From positions 806,001-870,000 of the forward strand of contig NZ_AP022873.1 of the NCBI RefSeq assembly GCF_014701235.1: 64,000 bases of DNA, given 5' to 3'. The position numbers and the translations under genes are program-made. Below the pieces are notes generated by a model. That model did no database searches, had not been told where the DNA came from, and saw nothing but the letters and a program-made list of their open reading frames with translations. Every line of letters begins with the position of its first letter. The stretch's first letter is position 1. Below, one piece after another: positions 1 to 9,076 of this stretch. The DNA is from Dissulfurispira thermophila (lineage in GTDB: Bacteria; Nitrospirota; Thermodesulfovibrionia; Thermodesulfovibrionales; Dissulfurispiraceae).

Positions 1-1035
1 TGTTATAGATTTTACAGCACTTACAGGTATGTTTTGCTTGAATACAGATTTTATTGCTTGGGCTTCTGTCCTATCACCGATTGGTGTTGATGTTCCATGA
101 GCATTGATATAATCAATATCATCAGGTGAGATCTCCGCATCTTCAAGTGCAGTTTTTATTGCCATTATCTCACCCTCAATATCAGGCTTTGTTATATGAA
201 AGGCATCTGTTATGCTGCTGTAGCCAATGATTTCTCCATAAATTTTGGCATTTCTTTTTAATGCAGATTTGTATTCTTCAAGTACGAGCACGCATGCACC
301 TTCTGAAAGAACAAAGCCATCCCTTTTAACATCAAACGGCCTGCTTGCGGAAGGATTATCCTTTTCTGACAATGCACCTGAAATGCCGTATCCTTCAACA
401 CATAGCCTGCATATTGGTGCTTCTGTTCCACCTGCAATTGCTATATCAGCATAGCCATGTCTTATTAGTCTGTATGCCTCTCCAATAGCACTCGTTCCTG
501 ACGCGCAGGCATTAGAAATTCCTATGCAATGACCTTTTATCCCAAATTTTTGTGCTATATAAGAAGCAGCTATGTTTATTGTTGTCGAAGGCATTAAATA
601 TGGCGATAGGCGATAGGCTATAGGTGATAGACATGAGGAGTATAACTTTTGCAATCCTTTTTCGATAGTTGTAATTCCACCCCTGCTTGAGCCAATAATG
701 ACGCCTGCTGAATAAAGTGATGAGTTCGAGGAATTCTTATCGGCTTTTAACCCATTACTCTCTTTAATCAGTTTTGCATCATTAACAGCCATTGCTGCTG
801 CTGCAACTGCGTATTGCACAAAAAGGTCAAGTCTTAAGATCTCCTTTTTAGATAAATACATATCAGCATCAAATGTTTTTATTTCTCCTGCCATTATCCA
901 TGGTAAATCTGCGGTATTGAATCTTGAAATCCTACCTATACCTGAAATTCCATTTTTAACAGATGACCATGAGTCAGTGAAATTATCTGATAGCGGTGTT
1001 ACTGCCCCTATGCCGGTGATTGCAACTCTTCTCAT
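1..1035 (-). CDS. fabF: beta-ketoacyl-ACP synthase II (FabF-like), 3' end cut by window edge
   Basis: Condensing enzyme of fatty acid elongation (malonyl-ACP plus acyl-ACP), cytoplasmic. The minus frame is open from ATG at 1035 to the window edge and begins MRRVAITGIGAVTPL. The active-site cysteine lies in NACASGTSAIGEA and the first catalytic histidine in NAHGTSTPIGD; the second histidine region lies beyond the edge. No clear ribosome binding site precedes the ATG. A 29-bp repeat tract (602-630) is read in frame just before the RLSPYLMPST segment and adds a few residues not expected in the family. FabF versus a polyketide-type KS cannot be fully separated without the rest of the operon. Confidence 0.88.
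   Translation of the reverse strand, partial: MRRVAITGIGAVTPLSDNFTDSWSSVKNGISGIGRISRFNTADLPWIMAGEIKTFDADMYLSKKEILRLDLFVQYAVAAAAMAVNDAKLIKESNGLKADKNSSNSSLYSAGVIIGSSRGGITTIEKGLQKLYSSCLSPIAYRLSPYLMPSTTINIAASYIAQKFGIKGHCIGISNACASGTSAIGEAYRLIRHGYADIAIAGGTEAPICRLCVEGYGISGALSEKDNPSASRPFDVKRDGFVLSEGACVLVLEEYKSALKRNAKIYGEIIGYSSITDAFHITKPDIEGEIMAIKTALEDAEISPDDIDYINAHGTSTPIGDRTEAQAIKSVFKQNIPVSAVKSIT
602..630. repeat. short GGCGATAGG-type repeat inside fabF
   Basis: Three near-identical 8-9 bp units (ggcgatagg, cgataggc, tataggtgatag) in tandem. They are translated in frame on the minus strand as part of fabF. The same unit recurs near 2150-2216, 9874-9920, 16562-16602 and 32380-32430. Confidence 0.7.
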
Positions 1036-1116
1036 TGTAAACTTATATTAACATAGTAGGTTTACAAATTAAATGTTTCTTTTATGCCTAAATGGCTTAT
1101 AGGTAATGCCGAATGC

Positions 1117-1145
1117 TTGCAAAAGTGCTATTGTAAAGCTATAAT
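1117..1145 (+). promoter_or_regulatory. sigma70-type promoter for cheV
   Basis: TTGCAA at 1117-1122 and TATAAT at 1140-1145 are separated by 17 bp. They lie about 40 bp upstream of the cheV start and its GGGAGGG ribosome binding site. By sequence match only. Confidence 0.5.
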
Positions 1146-1182
1146 GTAAAATAAAATTGGTAAATGAGCGAAGGGAGGGTAT

Positions 1183-2148
1183 ATGGCTCAGAGTATTGGT
1201 GCTTTGCCTGAGGTTTTAAAAGTTGGAACAAATGAAATGGAACTTGTTGTTTTCAGGATGTATGGGACACAACCTGATGGCAGTCCCGAGGTTCTGGATT
1301 ATGGTGTAAATGTTGCTAAAGTCAGAGAGATTATCCCAATGCCTACACTCACAAAGGTGCCTGATATGCCAGCATATGCAGATGCACTTGCCGAGGTAAG
1401 AGGAGAGGTTATTCCTATAGTGGATTTGGGCAAATGGATGAAGATAGTCCCCCCATCCAGTATAGAAATAAGACCAAAGGTTATAGTGCTGGAAATGCTT
1501 GGACAAACAACAGGGATGATTGTTCATGAGGTAGAGAGGATAAGGAGGATCAAATGGGACCAGATAAAACCACCGCCATCAATGCTTCAGGCAAAGCACA
1601 GCGGAAGGATAACAGGGGTAACAAAGATAGACGATGAAGGAGAGGCACTTCTTCTTATACTTGATTTAGAGAGCATTATTTCTGACATGGGTGGTTTTAT
1701 GCCAAAGCATGAGATAGCACTTGAGGAAATAGAAAGAGTAGGGAAGAAAAAACTCAAAGGGACTGTGCTAATAGCAGATGATTCATCAGTTGCAAGGAAG
1801 ATACTGAAGGACACACTTGAAAATGTTGGGCTTCATGTAATTGAAGCAGTTGATGGAAAACAGGCAATGGATATATTGAATGATTTTCTTCAGAGGATTG
1901 GAGATCAACCAATTAACAATTTTATTCAGCTTATTATTTCTGATGTAGAAATGCCTGAAATGGACGGCTTGACATTCACAAAAAATGTTAAAGCCAATAG
2001 TAAGCTTCAATCATTGCCAATAATAGTAAATACATCATTGAGCGGCGAGGAAAACAGGGAAAAGGCAAAGAGTGTTGGTGCTGATGGCTATCTTGTGAAA
2101 TTCGATGTCACAAAACTGATACAAGAGGTATCAAAATTCTTAGGTTAA
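1183..2148 (+). CDS. cheV: chemotaxis coupling protein CheV (CheW plus receiver domain)
   Basis: Couples chemoreceptors to CheA and can be phosphorylated as an adaptation or phosphate-sink element. The 321 residues hold an N-terminal CheW-like domain (about 15-165) and a C-terminal receiver domain (about 192-321). The receiver has the acidic pair D199-D200, the phospho-acceptor D254 in IISDVEMPEMDG, the conserved T/S at 284-285 and K306. GGGAGGG lies a few bases before ATG. It stands alone with its own promoter. No other chemotaxis gene is in the window, so its receptor partner must be elsewhere. Confidence 0.93.
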   Translation: MAQSIGALPEVLKVGTNEMELVVFRMYGTQPDGSPEVLDYGVNVAKVREIIPMPTLTKVPDMPAYADALAEVRGEVIPIVDLGKWMKIVPPSSIEIRPKVIVLEMLGQTTGMIVHEVERIRRIKWDQIKPPPSMLQAKHSGRITGVTKIDDEGEALLLILDLESIISDMGGFMPKHEIALEEIERVGKKKLKGTVLIADDSSVARKILKDTLENVGLHVIEAVDGKQAMDILNDFLQRIGDQPINNFIQLIISDVEMPEMDGLTFTKNVKANSKLQSLPIIVNTSLSGEENREKAKSVGADGYLVKFDVTKLIQEVSKFLG

Positions 2149-2149
2149 A

Positions 2150-2216
2150 GGCTATAGGCAATGGGAAACAGGTGATATTCTGATTTTTCTTTTCCTTGTG
2201 CCTATTGCCTATCACC
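2150..2216. terminator. repeat-derived hairpin between convergent cheV and ADH genes
   Basis: ggctataggcaatggg (2150-2165) and its near reverse complement ttgtgcctattgcctatcacc (about 2197-2216) flank a T-rich loop between two converging genes, so it may act as a bidirectional terminator. The right arm also encodes the last residues (GDRQ) and stop codon of the minus-strand dehydrogenase. Confidence 0.5.
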
Positions 2217-3248
2217 GAACTCTATAATACATTTCAGAGAATCCTTTGCCTTTGCTGTAAGTCTGTATGCCTTTTCTGTTTCTTCTATGGCAAATCTGTG
2301 CGTAACGAGTTTGCCAGCAGTAACAATGCCTTTGCTTATGAATCTTAATGCCTTTTTTGTATCGTCAGGTCCGCATGAATAGCTGGTGACTATATTTATG
2401 TCTCTAAAATAGATATAATTTGGGTCTATAGTAAGCATCTCATCTGGTCTTGCAGGCGTGAAGAATACAACGGTCCCGCCAGATGCAACTGCCTTGATCC
2501 CTTGTTGCATTGCGCTTGCACTGTTAGGCCCGACAATAACAATATCTGCCATAAAATTATTGGTTAGATCCTTTAACCTATCAATAAAATTCTCTTTTGA
2601 AATATCTATGACATGATCTGCTCCAAATTCAAGTGCCTTGTTAAGCCTAAACTGTATCATATCGGCGCCGATTATTTTTTTTGCTCCAAACTCCCTTGCA
2701 AGCAGCACATGCATCTGTCCCATAACTCCAAGTCCGATGATGAGTATAGTGTCCCCCTCTTTTATAGATGCCCTTTTTAATGATTTGACAACACAGGCAG
2801 TTGGCTCAATTAATGTGCCATCTTCATAACTCATGGTTTCGGGTAGTTTAAGGGTATCATTTTTAAGGTTTGTCTCTGGAATGAGGATATACTCAGATAT
2901 GCCTCCGGGGATTATCTTTGTATTTTGCCATGTATTACATTGCACATAATCGCCACGATTGCAGTATTTGCAGTTTAGGCATGGCGCGTGGTGATGAACA
3001 AATACCTTATCACCAACAGAGAATGGAGTATTGTAGTGATAGAGTGCTGAACCAAGTTCGACTATTTCTCCGACAGGCTCATGTCCAAGAACAACAGGTG
3101 CTTTTTTTTCAATATACCACGGCATGACATCGCCAGAACAGATGCCGCAGGCTTTTGTTTTGATTAAAGCATCATAAGAACCTATTTGTGGTACAGGTAT
3201 GTCCTCGATGCGTATATCACTAAAACTATATAGTTTTGCAACCTTCAT
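2202..3248 (-). CDS. zinc-dependent medium-chain alcohol dehydrogenase
   Basis: NAD(P)-linked oxidoreductase of the sorbitol/threonine dehydrogenase type, 348 residues. Catalytic zinc ligands are visible in CGICSGD (near residue 37) and GHEPVGE (near 55). The structural zinc site has four cysteines in the CLNC-x2-C-x7-C segment (near 89-103). The Rossmann segment reads LIIGLGVMGQMHV. The substrate cannot be told from sequence. It is the last gene of a minus-strand run behind a second dehydrogenase with a 20-bp gap. Its final four codons and stop lie in a dispersed repeat, so the natural C-terminus may have been altered. Confidence 0.88.
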   Translation of the reverse strand: MKVAKLYSFSDIRIEDIPVPQIGSYDALIKTKACGICSGDVMPWYIEKKAPVVLGHEPVGEIVELGSALYHYNTPFSVGDKVFVHHHAPCLNCKYCNRGDYVQCNTWQNTKIIPGGISEYILIPETNLKNDTLKLPETMSYEDGTLIEPTACVVKSLKRASIKEGDTILIIGLGVMGQMHVLLAREFGAKKIIGADMIQFRLNKALEFGADHVIDISKENFIDRLKDLTNNFMADIVIVGPNSASAMQQGIKAVASGGTVVFFTPARPDEMLTIDPNYIYFRDINIVTSYSCGPDDTKKALRFISKGIVTAGKLVTHRFAIEETEKAYRLTAKAKDSLKCIIEFGDRQ

Positions 3249-3268
3249 TGTTTGATTTGTGAAATAAT

Positions 3269-4294
3269 TTACGGAATAATCGCATATTTTATTCCTTCGC
3301 CTCTTGAGAGCCTATTAAGTGCAAGATTAAGGTCTTTTAAGGGATAGCGACCGCTTATTAAATGCGAGAGGTTCAGTGTACCTTTTAATAGATTGTAGGC
3401 AATTTTCACATCGTGTGGAGTAAAATGAAATACCCCTTTTAATGTTAATTCATCATAATGAAGTCTGTATGTATCATATGTGACTTTTGTCCCTTTTTTT
3501 ACTCCTCCAAAAAGAATGACGGTCCCTCCCCTTCTTATATAATTGACAGAAGTCTCCCAGACATCTATCTGCCCTGTGCATTCAAAAACATAGTCAACGC
3601 CGAGTCCATCAGTAAATTTATCTACAGCATCTGTAAGTTCTGAGGGTAACACGGCCATTTCTGCATCAAGACTTTTGGCGAGATTAAGTCTCTCCTGTTC
3701 AAGCCCTGTAATAATGACTTTTGCTCCTTTGAGTTTTGCTATACAGAGGTGTAAAAGCCCAATCGGACCAGTGCCAATTATTAATACCCTGTCTCCTTTT
3801 TTAATATCTATTCCTTGCATACCATGCACTACGCATGAAAGAGGCTCAAGAAGTGCTGCCTCTTCAAAACTCAAATTCGCAGGCTTATGAAAGAGATTTT
3901 GTTTGACTATATGTGAGGGCAATAGAATGTATTTTGCAAAGGCGCCTAAGACCTTTGTGTCCATTATATTTTCGCAGAGGTTGTAGAGCTTTTTTTTGCA
4001 ATATTTGCATTTAAGGCATGGTGCACTGTGAACTGCCATTATTTCGTCACCGATTTTGAAGTTTTTAACTCCTTTGCCGAGTTCTACTATAACACCTGAA
4101 AACTCATGTCCAAATACCCCAGGCATTGGAATCATTGGATGTCCTCTCAGAAATGCTTTTAGATCTGTGCCGCAAGTGAGCGCTGCCTTTACCTTCACAA
4201 GCACCTCGTCTTTAGAAGGTTTGGGAACAGATGTTTGCCTTAATTCAATTATTCCTGGTTTTATTAGATAGCTTGTAAGATTAGTGTCAGGCAT
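3269..4294 (-). CDS. zinc-dependent medium-chain alcohol dehydrogenase (second copy)
   Basis: 341 residues with the same fold as its neighbour. Catalytic zinc residues lie in TCGTDLK and GHEFSG, the structural zinc site in the CLKC-x2-C-x7-C segment, and the dinucleotide-binding loop in LIIGTGPIGLLHL. The two paralogs are clearly diverged, so they may form a hetero-oligomer or handle different substrates. The start ATG overlaps the stop of the upstream 77-residue gene (TAATG), indicating translational coupling. Substrate unknown. Confidence 0.88.
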   Translation of the reverse strand: MPDTNLTSYLIKPGIIELRQTSVPKPSKDEVLVKVKAALTCGTDLKAFLRGHPMIPMPGVFGHEFSGVIVELGKGVKNFKIGDEIMAVHSAPCLKCKYCKKKLYNLCENIMDTKVLGAFAKYILLPSHIVKQNLFHKPANLSFEEAALLEPLSCVVHGMQGIDIKKGDRVLIIGTGPIGLLHLCIAKLKGAKVIITGLEQERLNLAKSLDAEMAVLPSELTDAVDKFTDGLGVDYVFECTGQIDVWETSVNYIRRGGTVILFGGVKKGTKVTYDTYRLHYDELTLKGVFHFTPHDVKIAYNLLKGTLNLSHLISGRYPLKDLNLALNRLSRGEGIKYAIIP

Positions 4295-4527
4295 TAATGG
4301 AACCCTATTTTACCACCCAGAAATTGTCCAATGACAGAAGCCAGTATAAAGAGGGGTATAAATTTGTAATCAGTATTTGTGACGATCCTTATAAGAACTA
4401 TAAATGGTATTGGCATATGAATATACATGAACCATTTTAGCGAATATTTCTTTGATTGACTTCGCAAATAGCCAAATGGAATGTGTATTATAAGAGCGAT
4501 AAGGGTTATCAATAATATCGGTGACAT
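4294..4527 (-). CDS. small integral membrane protein, unknown function
   Basis: 77 residues, almost entirely hydrophobic, with about three membrane segments (near 3-18, 33-49, 56-72) and a short basic loop RSQSKKYS. It sits between fur and the dehydrogenase pair and overlaps the next gene by one base, so it is probably a real member of the operon. No family recognised. The ribosome binding site is weak. Confidence 0.6.
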   Translation of the reverse strand: MSPILLITLIALIIHIPFGYLRSQSKKYSLKWFMYIHMPIPFIVLIRIVTNTDYKFIPLFILASVIGQFLGGKIGFH

Positions 4528-4540
4528 GTAAAATTATAAA

Positions 4541-4963
4541 TTAGCTTCTGCATTTTTCACAATACCCAAAGATCTCGAGACTGTGCCGTAGTCCTTGAAA
4601 TTTTTCTTTTTGGCATATTTCGTCCTGCAGCATTTCAAGGGTAGGAGAATAAAATTCGATTACATTGCCGCAGTTCATACATATCATGTGATCATGGTGC
4701 CTGTCTTTTGAGACTATCTCATAATGTGCATGACGGTCAGTACGCTCGACTTCTTCTATGATACCTATCTCTAACAAGAGAGGAATTGTTCTATAGACAG
4801 ATGCCCTCGATACTTTTGACCCCTTTGCCTTTAGCCTTATAAATAATTCTTCTGGATCAAAGTGCTTTTTCATGGCAAGCACTTCGTTTAGTATCTCGTC
4901 TCGCTCTTTTGTTGATTTTAAACCTTTTGTAATCAGAAATTCCTTGAATTTTTCTCTTTCCAT
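4541..4963 (-). CDS. fur: Fur-family metal-dependent transcriptional repressor
   Basis: Iron- or metal-responsive repressor. The winged helix contains SRASVYRTIPLLLEIG. The regulatory His-rich segment DRHHDHMICMNCG follows, and a second CxxC (CEKC) lies near the C-terminus, forming the structural zinc site. The ATG at 4963 is preferred because GGAGGAAATT lies directly upstream; an in-frame TTG at 4975 would add four residues. It lies just downstream of feoB, which fits autoregulated iron control. Fur, Zur and PerR are not cleanly separable by eye, but FeoB adjacency favours Fur. Confidence 0.87.
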   Translation of the reverse strand: MEREKFKEFLITKGLKSTKERDEILNEVLAMKKHFDPEELFIRLKAKGSKVSRASVYRTIPLLLEIGIIEEVERTDRHAHYEIVSKDRHHDHMICMNCGNVIEFYSPTLEMLQDEICQKEKFQGLRHSLEIFGYCEKCRS

Positions 4964-4979
4964 AATTTCCTCCAACTAC

Positions 4980-6956
4980 TCATATGCTCATATTAAAATA
5001 TCGTAATATCCAGTTCAACATCCCTCCGAATAAGAAAGCAGATGGGAATACTATAGCTATAATCCACAGGGCTGTTTTTAGACCCCTTTCTTTTATTATC
5101 ATAAAGAAATTAGCAAGACATGGAACAAAAAGGGTTATTGTAACAAGACTGACAATGGATTGTATCGGGGTTAACATACCTTGTTGTGCCATTGTGAATA
5201 ATCCTGCAGCACCATAGTCTCTTCTAAGAAATCCGAGGATGAATGCCTCTGATGTCTTTGCAGGCAGGTTGAGTAAATTGACTACAACAGGAGATGTAAG
5301 TCTTTCTAAGTGAATAAGGATATTGAATTTATGCAAAACAAAGAGTATGAATGTTCCAAGAATAAAGAGTGGTACAGCCTCTCTCAGATACCATTCAACC
5401 CTACCTGCTGTTTTTACTATGATATTCATTATATTTGGCATCCTGATAGGTGGTATTTCAAGGAAGAATTCTGTCCGTTCTCCACTGACAATTTTTGATG
5501 CAAGAAAACCTGAAATAAAGAGAACTACGAGGATAGTTGATACCCATATTATTGTAGCTCTTAAGGAGAGGGCACCGAGCATTCCAAGTATGACCCCTAA
5601 TTGTGCTGAGCAAGGTATAGCAAGTGCTAAAAGAAATGTGGTGATTATCCTGTCTCTTTTGGTCTCCAATATTCTTGATGTCATTACTGCCATTGTCCCA
5701 CATCCAAGACCAAGAACCATTGGGAGTACGGCTTTGCCATTGAGCCCTATTATATTAAATACCTTGTTGCTCATAATTGCGAGTCTTGGCAAGTATCCAC
5801 TATCTTCAAGGACTGCAAAGGCTATAAAGAAAGTTACTGTTATTGGTAATATAATAGCAATGGCATATGTTAGTGCTACTGTTATAAGACCATATTCACC
5901 GACAAGCAGTTCTTGTAACAGTTCTATTGGCATGAGGAGTTTGACAACTTTTGTAGCTGCTGGATTGATGTAACCATTGAATATGGTTTCCTCCATGAAA
6001 CCTACAAGTGTGCCAGCTCCGAATACCCCTACAAATTCATAAAGCCCATACAATACTGCCAGTAAAACAGGGATACCATATACAGGATGCATGCTTATGC
6101 TACCTATAAAGTTCAGTAATTTCCCCCCTTCAGTACTGCTTTTTTTTATGACTCTACTGACTATTTCTTCTGCTGCATCGATTCTTGTCTTGTTTATCAA
6201 ATATCCAACAGAATCTCTGAACTTAAGTTTGCACTCGTCTCGCAGTCTTTCTATTTCTGTCAAGGCATCTTCTTTTACATTTGCCTTCAGCCAGTCTCTG
6301 AGGCTTTCATCTTCTGACAGTATCATTATCGAAAGAGAGCGTTGAGAAATATTTGATGGAGGTAAAAGTTTTGAAATTTTTTGTATATAATCCTCGATTA
6401 CAGGGTTGTATTTTATCTGTATCTTTGACTTCTCCGGAGATACCATAGCCTCTTTTAATTCTTTAATTCCCTTTCTTTGGGGCGCTACAGTGCCCACTAC
6501 ATTAATACCAAGAATATTTTTTAGACTTTCTATATCTATAGATATTCCTCTGTCCATTGCTTCATCTATCATATTCAGAGCTAAAACCATAGGAAAACCC
6601 ATCTCAGAGAGTTGAAGTGTTATCAGAAGTGTCCTCTTAAGATTCTTTGCATCTCCCACCTGCACAACTGTAGAAGGCGCCTCGGTGAGGAGTATGTCTC
6701 TTGTTACTTTTTCATCTTCGCTCATTGGGATAAGACTGTTAACGCCGGGTGTATCTATTAGAAGCAATCTTTTGTTTCCCAGAGATATATTACCCTGTGT
6801 TATTTCCACAGTAGTGCCGGGATAATTAGATACAGTTACATATTTTCCTGTGAGAAGGCCAAATATTACGCTTTTACCCACATTTGGATTGCCGATAAGT
6901 GCAATTTTTTCTAAATTAATAGGCTGTCTTTTTGTTTTTGGCTTATGTTCGTGCAA
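4980..6956 (-). CDS. feoB: ferrous iron transporter FeoB
   Basis: Inner-membrane Fe(II) uptake protein, 658 residues. The N-terminal G domain has G1 GNPNVGKS (about 22-29), G3 DTPG and G4 NMID. A helical linker follows, then a polytopic membrane domain with Gate-type segments (for example LGLGCGTMAVMTSR). The start is TTG at 6956, supported by GGAGG six to seven bases upstream. No FeoA or FeoC is present nearby, so a partner is either encoded elsewhere or absent. First gene of the feoB-fur-membrane protein-ADH-ADH run. Confidence 0.95.
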   Translation of the reverse strand: MHEHKPKTKRQPINLEKIALIGNPNVGKSVIFGLLTGKYVTVSNYPGTTVEITQGNISLGNKRLLLIDTPGVNSLIPMSEDEKVTRDILLTEAPSTVVQVGDAKNLKRTLLITLQLSEMGFPMVLALNMIDEAMDRGISIDIESLKNILGINVVGTVAPQRKGIKELKEAMVSPEKSKIQIKYNPVIEDYIQKISKLLPPSNISQRSLSIMILSEDESLRDWLKANVKEDALTEIERLRDECKLKFRDSVGYLINKTRIDAAEEIVSRVIKKSSTEGGKLLNFIGSISMHPVYGIPVLLAVLYGLYEFVGVFGAGTLVGFMEETIFNGYINPAATKVVKLLMPIELLQELLVGEYGLITVALTYAIAIILPITVTFFIAFAVLEDSGYLPRLAIMSNKVFNIIGLNGKAVLPMVLGLGCGTMAVMTSRILETKRDRIITTFLLALAIPCSAQLGVILGMLGALSLRATIIWVSTILVVLFISGFLASKIVSGERTEFFLEIPPIRMPNIMNIIVKTAGRVEWYLREAVPLFILGTFILFVLHKFNILIHLERLTSPVVVNLLNLPAKTSEAFILGFLRRDYGAAGLFTMAQQGMLTPIQSIVSLVTITLFVPCLANFFMIIKERGLKTALWIIAIVFPSAFLFGGMLNWILRYFNMSI

Positions 6957-7044
6957 TGAAATCCTCCGATTATGTTATGTTGCGATTTAATCTCAATTAC
7001 ATTATAAAACATATAGAGAAAAAAATACAAATGACCGTAATCCG

Positions 7045-7062
7045 TAATAAAAAATTTTATTA
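7045..7062. promoter_or_regulatory. AT-rich palindrome upstream of feoB, possible Fur-type operator
   Basis: TAATAAAA-AA-TTTTATTA is a perfect inverted repeat about 90 bp upstream of the feoB start. It is compatible with an AT-rich Fur operator but does not match the classical GATAATGATAATCATTATC closely. Low-confidence candidate. Confidence 0.3.
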
Positions 7063-7184
7063 TCGTATAGCAGGGGGTATTATTCAGGGGTATTATTCAG
7101 AGGTGCTGAAAAGCCTTTATCAGCAATACCTTAGAGCCGAACCCTCCCGCTGTTTAAGGGCAACTTCAGTATCACCCTTTAGTC

Positions 7185-7234
7185 CGAAAGGGGGGATTTC
7201 ATCCCCCTTTCGAAAACCCCCTTTCAAGAGGGGG
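7185..7234. repeat. G/C palindromic intergenic repeat (REP-like)
   Basis: CGAAAGGGGG at 7185-7194 pairs with CCCCCTTTCG at 7203-7212. A second stem, CCCCC (7217-7221) with GGGGG (7230-7234), follows. The G/C composition contrasts sharply with the AT-rich surroundings. A related CCCTCTCCC palindrome occurs at 30175-30197. Confidence 0.65.
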
Positions 7235-7449
7235 ATCATGGGGGAGATGAAATCGCCTCCATGCTGAAACAGGCAGAAAAAATAATCTCATCACATTGAT
7301 AAAGGCTTTGATGGACTTTGTCACTTTAAGCTTTGAGCGTACACTGCTAACCATGTTTACGGATTATGGAAATGACAGAATACAAAATCCTCTGTCATCT
7401 GTTTTCTTAACTTGCATCTTATTTATAGTATCTTGTATCCTTTTAAATT

Positions 7450-8517
7450 ATGAACAATCTATTTACTGATATGCGTGGAGTGGTTGAAAGATTCACTATT
7501 TGTTTTTCTTTATTCATTGCTTTATTGACTATGTTTCTGATTTCTCCTGTTGCTGCACAGGTCAGTAACGAACAGACAGTAACTATAAAGGTTGGCAAGC
7601 ATTCTAACTTTATAAGAATTGTTTTTTTAGGCATACCTGATGAATACATACAGAAGGCATCAGTAATACTTGCAGATAATAATGTTATCAAGGTTGATTT
7701 TCGGTCTTCTGTTGTTTTTAAGCCACATAATAAAGATATTCTAAAAAGTGAAGTTCCTCTTGATATAGTTTCGGGCATTAAGATTGGTGTAAAGGGCAGC
7801 AGTTGTTCGATTATTATAGAAAATCTTGATGATATAAATGTCTTGAAACTTTCGGCACCAGCGAGACTCGTCATAGATGCCTATATCAACAAGGCAATAA
7901 AAGAAGAGATGACCGTTATGGATGCGTCTATTGATGGTAGTTCTATCCCAATTGAAACATTTGTTATAGACCCTGGTCACGGTGGATATGACAGCGGGAT
8001 TCGTGGCAAGAATTTTATAGAAAAAGATTTTGTGATGGCATTTGCAAGAGATTTTTCACATATACTCGAAAAAAAAGGCAAAAAGGTCTTTCTTACCAGA
8101 AAAGGTGACCAGGTTCTTTCGATAAAAGACAGAATCAAGATTACAAATCAGAAGTCTCCGGAAATCTTTATCAGTCTGCATTTATCGTCAAAGAATGAAT
8201 TTGTTATATATACTGCACAAAAAACGGGAGATGTTAACCAATATAGAAAAGATGCCGCATCAGAACAGGAAAACAATAAGAATATCACGAATGCTATAAT
8301 GAGTAGTGTAAGGGATGGACTTGGTATAGGTGTCAAAAATGAAAAATTGCCCTTGTCAGTGATAGCATATGTGAATGCGCCTGCCATTTTAATAGAACTA
8401 CCAAATCCTGAAAAATTTCATTATGATAAAAGAAATAAAGAGCGACTGATAAATGCAATATTGAAATGGTTATCTGTTAAAAATAGTAAAGGACAGGTAT
8501 TAACAGGTGAAAAATAA
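7450..8517 (+). CDS. N-acetylmuramoyl-L-alanine amidase (Amidase_3 family)
   Basis: Periplasmic zinc amidase that cleaves stem peptides from peptidoglycan during cell separation. The 355 residues begin with a signal peptide (to about 37, ending VAAQ). An AMIN-like beta domain (about 40-150) follows, then the Amidase_3 catalytic domain. Zinc and catalytic residues are visible in FVIDPGHGGYDSG, IEKD and ISLHLSS, and a glutamate in ILIELPNPEKF takes the place of the usual LVEVGFLSN. No good ribosome binding site precedes ATG 7450; the in-frame ATG eight codons later is possible. Overlaps the next gene by 11 bp. Confidence 0.88.
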   Translation: MNNLFTDMRGVVERFTICFSLFIALLTMFLISPVAAQVSNEQTVTIKVGKHSNFIRIVFLGIPDEYIQKASVILADNNVIKVDFRSSVVFKPHNKDILKSEVPLDIVSGIKIGVKGSSCSIIIENLDDINVLKLSAPARLVIDAYINKAIKEEMTVMDASIDGSSIPIETFVIDPGHGGYDSGIRGKNFIEKDFVMAFARDFSHILEKKGKKVFLTRKGDQVLSIKDRIKITNQKSPEIFISLHLSSKNEFVIYTAQKTGDVNQYRKDAASEQENNKNITNAIMSSVRDGLGIGVKNEKLPLSVIAYVNAPAILIELPNPEKFHYDKRNKERLINAILKWLSVKNSKGQVLTGEK

Positions 8518-9076
8518 AAGAAACTTATTGATAGCCCTGTTACTTATTTTTGTTGCAGCATTGTCAGGATGGCTGTTCACAAGGTATTATCATTCTTCAT
8601 TAGTGAAAAACGATAGTCCATTAATCGAATTGAGAGATGGTATTCCCTATGATTATCAAGATCAAACGACAAAGACAATCGGTGAAGATATGATTGCAGT
8701 GAAGATATTTTATCCCTCTACTGATGGCGAGACATCTGAAGAGAAAACAGTTCCCAATAAACTGCTGCCTGTGGCAATAGCTGATATGATCGTTGAGGAA
8801 TATCTGAAAGGGTTAAAGGATAGTGTAAAAGATGTGAAATTACTTGGTGTGTATAAGGACAGAAATAATGTGTTTTATATTGATCTTTCTGATGAGATTA
8901 GAAGAAATTTTTCAGGTGATGCAAAACAGGAATATTTTCTTTTGAAATCATTGTTTGATACAGTTGTCACAAATATAGCTCAAACAGAAGATGTAAGGTT
9001 ATTAATAGAAGGTAAGGAAGTGGAGAGCATAGGAGGCCATTTTTTGATTTTATACGGTCTAAAGGGAGTGCTATGA
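8507..9076 (+). CDS. GerMN-domain membrane-anchored protein
   Basis: 189 residues starting at GTG inside the end of the amidase gene. An N-terminal membrane segment (about 6-24) anchors a periplasmic GerMN domain, recognisable from IADMIVEEYLKGLK, the VFYIDLSDEI strand and the FLLKSLFDTVVTNI helix. In non-sporulating bacteria this domain is often paired with cell-wall amidases, which matches the overlap here. Likely a cell-envelope accessory protein; exact role unknown. Confidence 0.8.
   Translation: MKNKRNLLIALLLIFVAALSGWLFTRYYHSSLVKNDSPLIELRDGIPYDYQDQTTKTIGEDMIAVKIFYPSTDGETSEEKTVPNKLLPVAIADMIVEEYLKGLKDSVKDVKLLGVYKDRNNVFYIDLSDEIRRNFSGDAKQEYFLLKSLFDTVVTNIAQTEDVRLLIEGKEVESIGGHFLILYGLKGVL

Larger units (their letters stand above)
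6957..7449. other. divergent intergenic region between feoB and the amidase gene
   Basis: About 490 bp with no convincing gene. It holds the feoB upstream region with a perfect 8-bp-arm palindrome (7045-7062), G/C-rich palindromic repeats (7185-7234) and an AT-rich segment (7415-7440) that probably carries the promoter of the amidase operon. The overlapping plus-strand reading near 6932-7267 is not supported as a gene. Confidence 0.6.

Noticed and set aside
5323-5973. Long plus-strand ORF (216 codons) inside feoB
   Set aside because: Antisense shadow of the FeoB membrane domain; feoB is complete and family-conserved.
7185-7234. CRISPR or tRNA-like structure
   Set aside because: Only one palindromic unit pair, no regular spacers and no cloverleaf or CCA; better read as a REP-like repeat.
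6932-7267. Plus-strand ORF of 111 codons opposite the feoB start
   Set aside because: Runs through the feoB N-terminus and a palindromic repeat, has no ribosome binding site and no protein-like pattern.
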